NCBI GenBank assembly: GCA_019096065.1
Contig: JAGUCH010000006.1
Coordinates: 640,001 to 704,000, forward strand
Length of the DNA stretch: 64,000 nt
Direction of reading: 5' to 3'
Source of the DNA: Paracyclopina nana
Taxonomy: Eukaryota > Arthropoda > Copepoda > Cyclopoida > Cyclopettidae
The notes under the pieces are model-generated. The model was not told where the DNA came from, made no database searches, and worked only from the letters and a program-made list of their open reading frames with translations. Each line of letters opens with the position of its first letter. Within the stretch, counting starts at the first letter, position 1. A program made the position numbers and the translations under genes. Below, piece by piece: positions 58,388 to 64,000 of the stretch.

Positions 58388-58990
58388 CGGCCTTTTTGCT
58401 GACAACCTCAGCTCTTCAACTGCGTTTACCTCAAACGGAAGCGCTGCCTACTCAAACCATGATGGCACCCTTGCTTGGTAACCTCCTCGCTACCACAATA
58501 GCCGCACTAAAGCTCACAACTCAACCGCAATGAGATCATCAATATACCTGGTATGCATTCGGTGAGCAAAATATGTCGCTCAGCCCATGTGGAATGCAGC
58601 GCAAAATACAATTGGAACATTGTCTCAGTCTTTCGTGAGCTGGCCATCACATTGGATATGTTGGCTAATGGCCAGGTCATTGGCAGCAATACCTCAGTGC
58701 GCAAAAAGAGATGCCTCGTTTTCTGAGATTTCACGTCTTCATGCACTATTTACAATGTACTCTAGTAACACTGTGTATCATATGCGAAAATAGGTTGAAT
58801 TACAGTACTGATTTGTAGCTTGACGCAATCATCATATCGGCCTTTTTGCTGACAACCTCAACTCTGCAACTGCGTTTACCTTAAACGGAAGAGCTGACAA
58901 ATGAAACCATGATAGCACCCTTGCTTGGTAACCTCCTTGCTACCACAGTAACTGCACCAAAGCTCACCACTCAAGCACAATGAGATCATA
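58388..58990 (+). repeat. Tandem copies of the 3' part of the RASL10 last exon (~450-bp unit)
   Basis: The coding stretch from about 57942 to 58387 recurs at 58388-58837 and partly at 58838-58990. In the second copy the first half is strongly altered, but 58576-58830 is nearly identical to 58126-58380. It still reads without a stop from about HVECSAKYNWNI to KKRCLVF and TGA at 58720-58722, with one Val-to-Leu change. The third copy lacks this conserved half. There is no P-loop, so the copies are not complete genes; the second could only act as an alternative last exon or be a pseudo-exon. Confidence 0.88.
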
Positions 58991-59008
58991 GAAGTATGTA
59001 TATTTTTG

Positions 59009-62008
59009 CTAAATGCAGTATCCAGAATCACAGTGCTGGCTTGGAGCACAGCAAGTGAACGACGTTTGTTCGAATTCGCAACAGTCTTGTCCCAAGGGAC
59101 AAGGGTTGTCTTCACAAGTGAGTTTCACAGGGGGTGGATTTGGTGGATCGAAGCTACACAGATCTTGGTCCTGGCAAATGATCCCATCTGGAATGGCGGC
59201 ATTCAACAAGTCCAATGCCGATGAATGTGCCATTGGCCTCGCCTCTTTCATTGGCAGATTCCAGGCGGCTCCAAAGACTGGCCCAGTTTTATTGTAGGCA
59301 GGGGGACCGTCCAAATACACGATATGGCAATCTTGCGAGCTTTAAAGAAATACGATACTACACATTATGATATAAATTTTATCGACCGCAGAAGCAGCAT
59401 AGAAAGGAGCTAGCATTTTTATGCAAGGCAAAACAAATTGCATTTGCTTTCTTTCCACTTCATATTACCTCGAGGGTGTGCACGATGCATTCGTCAAAAG
59501 AGCTTTCACATTGCGATCGAGAAATTTCTGATACGCTTGCAATTCTCGGTTGAATTCCTGCTTAAAAGGCTGCGTCGCGTCAATCAAATAGCGCAGATTC
59601 CGCACAAAAATGCCCTTGAAGGCTCTCGCATCGAGGGAACAGGCATCATTAGGATCGCAAAGTTCCGTCAAAACTCCGCTACGAAGAAAAGCATATTAGA
59701 AGTAAAAATGGATGCTCAGAATGGCCAAACTTTCTCGTGAGATGGCTGATGACCGACTGGCTGATGTTGTGTGCCAATAGTAAAAGTTGGGGGTCTTTCT
59801 TCAGCTGGAATTCCTCAACCAGGCCACCAGCCAATGTACCTGCGGTATACGTGTATGTGGTCTTCTTGTCGTCCACTTGGCAAGTCTCCATATTGATACC
59901 ATCATAGAGCTACAATGCAAAGATAAAATGTTCATTTTTTGCCATACATTGAAATGTTCTAGCTGGCTTTCCAAATCACCTCAAAATGAGGTGATTTTCT
60001 CGTATTTTCTCTTATTTTCTCGTATTTGCTTTAATGCGGTGTTCACCTATAAAGGAACATTTCTTCCCATTTTTCGTTTTACTTAAGTCTATTTTTTCAG
60101 CACTTATCAATTTTGATAACTTGTGATACCTGAAATTAGAACATTTTTGCCAACTCTTAAGGTTATAAGTGTTTAGATTAATCAGAAGCACCAAAATTTA
60201 ATTTTAAGGATGCCGTACGATTTTAAGGAAACGAGGTGAACGCCCTGCAAAAGTAAGATTTTTTAGGCTTAAAATAGTCTGGTTTTTTCTTAGCAGAAAT
60301 CTAAGGTGTGTGCCACCTTGAAGCTGGCAGGATCGAGGAGTCCGGTTGCTTTTGTGAGAAAGTTCCACAATTTCTCTGCTTTCGAGATGAAGGCCTCTCT
60401 CTCGGCCTTGTCTCTTGTGGAGAAACGCGCCAATTTCATGCCCAGTGCGTACAACTGGGCATTCTCAATTGTAGCCTTCGCATTGAAGTTTTGGTCGAAG
60501 TAAACGCCACCACCGCAGCGTCCACTCGAGTCCCATCCCTTGTCCCAACACCAGTTGAACAAGTCCTTGGCCACCCTGAGAAATCCTTCAAGGCCGAGCA
60601 ATTCGTGGACTTTGGCGTAGGCTAATCCGTACCAAGCCATGTCATCAAATGAAGGATATGGCGCGTAGGCTTCCTCCAGAGCGGACACTTCTCGCAGGGA
60701 GCTCTGCATTACAATAATAATGATTCAGGCTTAGTCTCTGTGCGGTAATTATTCAAATTATTGTTTTTTAAAGAGCAATTTTTCAAATAAATCAAGGGTT
60801 GAAGCACACTGAGACTTAATGACAAACTAAGCCTGCAAATTGCTGAAAGTTTGCAAAGTAGGCTATTAAACAAGCATTCATATTGCACAGTGCGTCCTAA
60901 AAACTCTACTATAAAGAGGAGCAATTTTTTGCGAAAACCATAGGAGCGTTTTCATTCAGCAACCTTCACTTAATAGGCGTGAGTCGCGGTGAGTGCAGTT
61001 GCACTCGCGCGCAAACCCGCTAATATAAAACCAGTCAAAACAGCAGCAAAAAAGACAGATTTGAAAAATCAATCGCATTTGCTAAGAAGGGAATTTCATT
61101 TCTCTACCGGTCACCGAAAATCGCTGGGAAAAACGAAATGTAAACAACAACAATGGGAAAAAACCGCGCACATTTTTCATTTCCTCGCTACGCTCGGATG
61201 AAAAATAGTTGCTCGGTTCTCAAATTTGTCCCGATCTCTCAGGGATTTTTCTTGGGGCCTAACTTTTGCTGAAGCGGTAGGGAACACTTATTCTTGACAA
61301 AATTATACGCTAAAAATTACTTCAGGCTTTTTTGGCATTCTTTGGCATTCAACGAGGCTTTCTTAGCTTCATGCAAGAAACTCGGCCACATTCAAGCTCA
61401 ACTTTGGGCCAAAATTGCCTCAAAAAAGTCGACTCGTCTTGGAAAAAGCTTCAACCTTGATTCAACACGTGCACGTAATTTTCAGCTGTTTCTATGCTCC
61501 GCCAACTTTTATATCAGAGTTTTTACGCCTTCACAACTTGGGTAATTTGTAAATATAACTGGGTAAAATATGGCTGAAAACTATCGGCTCGGTTATTCTG
61601 TTTTGCGTTATATTGTACCTTAACGACTGAAAAATATCTGGAATGGTTCCCATAGTGCATGGCATTCACCATGGTCTCGATGGCTATGCCATCCTGCCAA
61701 AAGCCATCCATGCCATTCCAGGTCTGGTAGGAGAAAAGGCCAGCGATGGGGTCAGGGAACCAGTTGCGTTGCAACGCAAATTGAGCCTGACAAGCGTGAA
61801 GAGCTGGCTTCGTAATCACAACATTATCATCATCCATGCTGGTAGTAAACATGCTTTCAACACATGCACCATGATCATTGATGCCACCAACATGATGACC
61901 CTTAATTAGAACGTCTTCTTCACGACCACATTCTACCACATTGACCGTAGAAGTAACTAGACAGCCCAAAGCCAATAACAAATGACTCCATTGCTTTCTA
62001 CTCTTCAT
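59009..62008 (-). CDS. Secreted GH76 glycosidase (endo-alpha-1,6-mannanase family) with Cys-rich tail
   Basis: Five minus-strand exons, 62008-61619, 60703-60317, 59909-59731, 59678-59469 and 59339-59009, give 498 aa. GH76 enzymes cleave alpha-1,6-mannose backbones; fungal members (DCW1/DFG5) act in cell-wall assembly. Residues 1-27 form a signal peptide (LLLALGCLVTSTVNVVECG). The catalytic Asp pair of GH76 is present as FDDMAWYGLAY (D150-D151), preceded by WNGMDGFWQDGIAIE. Further family blocks are GGGVYFDQN, NAQLYALGMKLAR, CQVDDKKTTYTYTAGTLAGG-LVEE, NGVLTELCD and FKGIFVRNLRYL. The last 37 residues (462-498) hold eight Cys in a CPxGxxCC...CC...HC...C order like half a granulin, which is not part of GH76. 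The chosen Met is the second in frame; one 18 residues upstream (62062) is possible but gives a poorer signal peptide. Intron 3 uses the weak donor GTTTGG. The GH76 family is mostly bacterial and fungal, so horizontal origin is likely; introns and animal neighbours argue against contamination. Confidence 0.93.
60036..60246. mobile_element. Small MITE in GH76 intron, ends GCGGTGTTCACCT / AGGTGAACGCC
   Basis: About 210 bp with short inverted ends and a second inner pair CTATAAAGGAACATTT / near-complement lower quality. The ends resemble family B only in the core GTTCACCT. Non-coding; it lies in the second intron of the GH76 gene. Confidence 0.5.
60704..61618. other. First intron of the GH76 gene
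   Basis: This 915-bp intron is long relative to its neighbours (407, 52 and 129 bp). I see no coding sequence, inverted ends or tandem repeat in it; composition is mixed, with a GC-richer patch near 60970-61200. Confidence 0.5.
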
Positions 62009-63126
62009 CCTTTTTTCCCCTTTACACCTTTTTTCAGTGCGAATGTTGCTGTGACATTGCATTTATGTAGGAGGCGTTGTAAAAACTAATCCTCGGCTAG
62101 GCCACAAAAAGCTGACCAGAAAGTTGAGGCAGATAAAAAATTTTAATTAAAGAAAGTATTCAATTGACTTAAAGAGGCTCCTCTTTTTTGTGAAAAAATG
62201 GGTAAAAGCAATTTTCGAAAGCAGGGCTTTCTTCCATCATCCTCTATGGCAGAATTCATCACCCAAGCTCATAATGCGATTCTGCTTTGCTTTGAAATGG
62301 CAGAAAATCCATACAAATGCAGAATAGTAATGCGATTTTTGATGTGAGTACCTGCTATTAACGCCTGCGTTCAAAGAGCTGACAAGAGCCCTCAACTGAC
62401 CCCAGCCAAAAAATGTCAATTTTCTTAAAGAAAAATAATCGCATATTTTTCATGTCCATTTATACTTGCTGCATTCATTACAAATATGTAAAAAATGGAA
62501 ATGAGACGATGTCGGATCTTTGTGATCAGGCTTTAGCATCAGTAGAAGAATTGGAATTGGAACAAAATTGCGTTATGTAAATGCTATATGTGATAGTATC
62601 CTTTTTCCAGATTATGCTATGTAGTATATGTTTTGAGTGATTTTCGAGGCCGATTGAGCAGTGTCAAAATGGAGCTAAGGCCACTCAGGCCGAGCAAAAA
62701 GGTTACAATTTCCACCTCGCAAACATCGCTGCACTCTGCCGTCACGCCATTTTCAAGTGAGAAAATCACAGTAAAATACGCTGAAGATAAGAAATGCAAA
62801 TGAGGCTGAAAAAACATATATACTATTTTGATAACAGAGCAATTTTCTAGCTGCTGTTTATTCATATATTCAGCTAAAATTACGTAAACTCAAAGTATGC
62901 GGATTGAGTAATTCATTCTTATCATTAATTGCTTTTTAATGACTATACAACTTGCAGTAAAAAAACCTCTTTTCTAATCCTTGCACACCACTAAAATCTG
63001 TGATGCATGCAGCACAGCTCTAAAATTGGCGTGATCTTGTCCCAGTAAAAATGCACACTTTATCAATTTCGGAGAGAGCGATCTAAAAGCTGTTTAATTA
63101 TGATAAGAGGCTCTTGATCGGCCTGC
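62009..63126. promoter_or_regulatory. Divergent spacer between GH76 and aquaporin genes
   Basis: This 1.1-kb gap separates two genes transcribed away from each other and should contain both promoters. It is AT-rich, includes the word CAAAGAGCTGAC at about 62372 that recurs elsewhere in the window, and shows no coding sequence. A 5' exon of the aquaporin gene could lie here. Confidence 0.4.
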
Positions 63127-64000
63127 ATGATTAGCAGTAGTATTATTCTGCATAATTCCTTGATTGCAGCAGCACCTGAATTTTTTTTGGCACAACAATT
63201 AGCAAAATCCGCTGTTCATGACGAGGCTGACATGGCGGGCTTGAAAGGCATCAAGGAGAAAATCAGGCTGAATGAGACGCTTCGGGAATTCCTGGCGGAA
63301 ACTCTCGGAACCTTTCTCCTCGTTTTGGTAGGCGACGGCGCCATTGCTCAGCATATGGGCAAAGCTGAGCAGACTTTCCTCCCCATAGCTTTTGGATATG
63401 GATTTGCCCTCATGATTGGGATTCTGGTGAGCGGAGGAGTTTCAGGCGGACATTTGAACCCGGCTGTCACCTTGTCTATGGCTTTGATCAAAAAGTGCAA
63501 GTGGATCAAAGTGCCCATCTTTTGGGCTGCCCAATATTTGGGTGCATTTTTGGCATCCGCTGTCATCTACGGGCTCTACGCCGACATGATTAATGGGTGA
63601 GTAAAACCAAGTACCAACCTGAATTTGGCCAAAAAGAGTACTTTTGCAGGCACGGTGCAAAGAGCCTGGATACTGCAGGCATTTTTGCCTCTTTTCCTGC
63701 CCAAGGATCTTCAACTGTCACTTTGCTATTTGATCAAGCTGCTGGAACAGCTCTGCTCCTCATCATCATTCTGGCAGTCACAGATGAACACAACATGAAA
63801 GTATCCCCTGGACTTGTTCCCCTTTTCATAGGCCTTGGATTGACTGCAATTCACCTGAGCTTCGCCTACAATGCGGGCTGTGCCATCAACCCAGCCAGGG
63901 ACTTCTCACCGTAACAGCAATTTCAGTGCTATTCTTTTTTCGGCCCAGCTCATAATTCTAATATTTCAGGAGACTCTTCACACTCATTGCTGGTTGGAAA
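63127..64000 (+). CDS. Aquaglyceroporin (MIP family), 5' part; runs off the window
   Basis: Three exons are visible: 63127-63596, 63650-63910 and 63970 to beyond 64000, with 53- and 59-bp introns in correct phase. MIP channels pass water and, in this subgroup, glycerol and similar solutes across membranes. The first NPA box stands in SGGHLNPAVTLS and the second in NAGCAINPARDFSP. The Asp right after NPAR is the mark of aquaglyceroporins. Other family blocks are LREFLAETLGTFLLVLVGDG, FWAAQYLGAF, DTAGIFASFPA and FDQAAGTALLL. The start is uncertain: ATG 63127 opens a 35-residue leader with no family match, while ATG 63232 (MAGLKGIKEKI) gives a typical short cytosolic N-terminus. An upstream exon spliced near 63170-63210 is also possible. 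The 3' end lies outside the window. Confidence 0.93.

Noticed and set aside
58587-58793. 68-residue open frame in the duplicated RASL10 block
   Set aside because: It is an out-of-frame reading; the homologous frame is the one ending in the CAAX text KKRCLVF.
59009-62008. Bacterial or fungal contamination as the source of the GH76 gene
   Set aside because: The gene has four GT-AG introns, one with a local MITE-like element, and is flanked by animal genes on the same contig; contamination is unlikely, though read-level support would settle it.

Overview
The window is a nuclear genomic segment from an animal, almost certainly an arthropod. All nine genes are spliced with GT-AG introns, many only about 50-110 bp long, and all match animal families. 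One encodes a peritrophin-type (CBM14) cuticle protein, which points to Arthropoda. I cannot name the species; the mix of very short introns, AT-rich repeat-laden spacers and a fungal-type glycosidase is compatible with a crustacean or another non-holometabolous arthropod.

Layout. 1-16 kb is gene-dense: the 3' part of MED13 (+), a copine (-), an EEA1 orthologue (+, head-to-head with the copine) and an SLC18B1-like major facilitator transporter (-, tail-to-tail with EEA1). From 16 to 58 kb genes are sparse. A three-exon RASL10-type small GTPase (-, 18.7-25.7 kb) and a two-exon RASL10-type GTPase (+, 52.2-58.3 kb) point away from a central cuticle-protein gene (-, 36.3-38.4 kb). Spacers and introns carry short non-autonomous DNA elements of several families (a 394-bp TA-flanked family, a 220-bp TWA-flanked Harbinger-like family, palindromic fold-back elements) and several tandem arrays. 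From 59 to 62 kb lies a secreted GH76 glycosidase (-), a family typical of fungi and bacteria. An aquaglyceroporin (+) starts at 63.1 kb and runs off the window.

How the genes relate. I see no operon-like or pathway grouping. MED13 acts in the Mediator kinase module; EEA1 tethers early endosomes; copine is a calcium-dependent membrane-binding protein; the transporter and aquaporin move small solutes; the cuticle protein and GH76 enzyme are secreted. The two RASL10 GTPases are paralogues, both with His-rich inserts between the G4 and G5 motifs.

Best candidates for something new: (1) the cuticle protein joins one CBM14 chitin-binding domain to 22 resilin-like YGAP repeats; (2) the GH76 enzyme is spliced, carries a signal peptide and ends in a half-granulin-like Cys-rich tail, suggesting an old, domesticated horizontal transfer; (3) the two RASL10 paralogues share His-rich inserts, and one has a tandemly copied 3' end that keeps an intact CAAX-bearing C-terminus; (4) a fold-back element near 29.7 kb has arms that break symmetry at repeated ACTCG words. 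I saw no retroviral, LTR, Polinton or LINE coding sequence and no CRISPR array.
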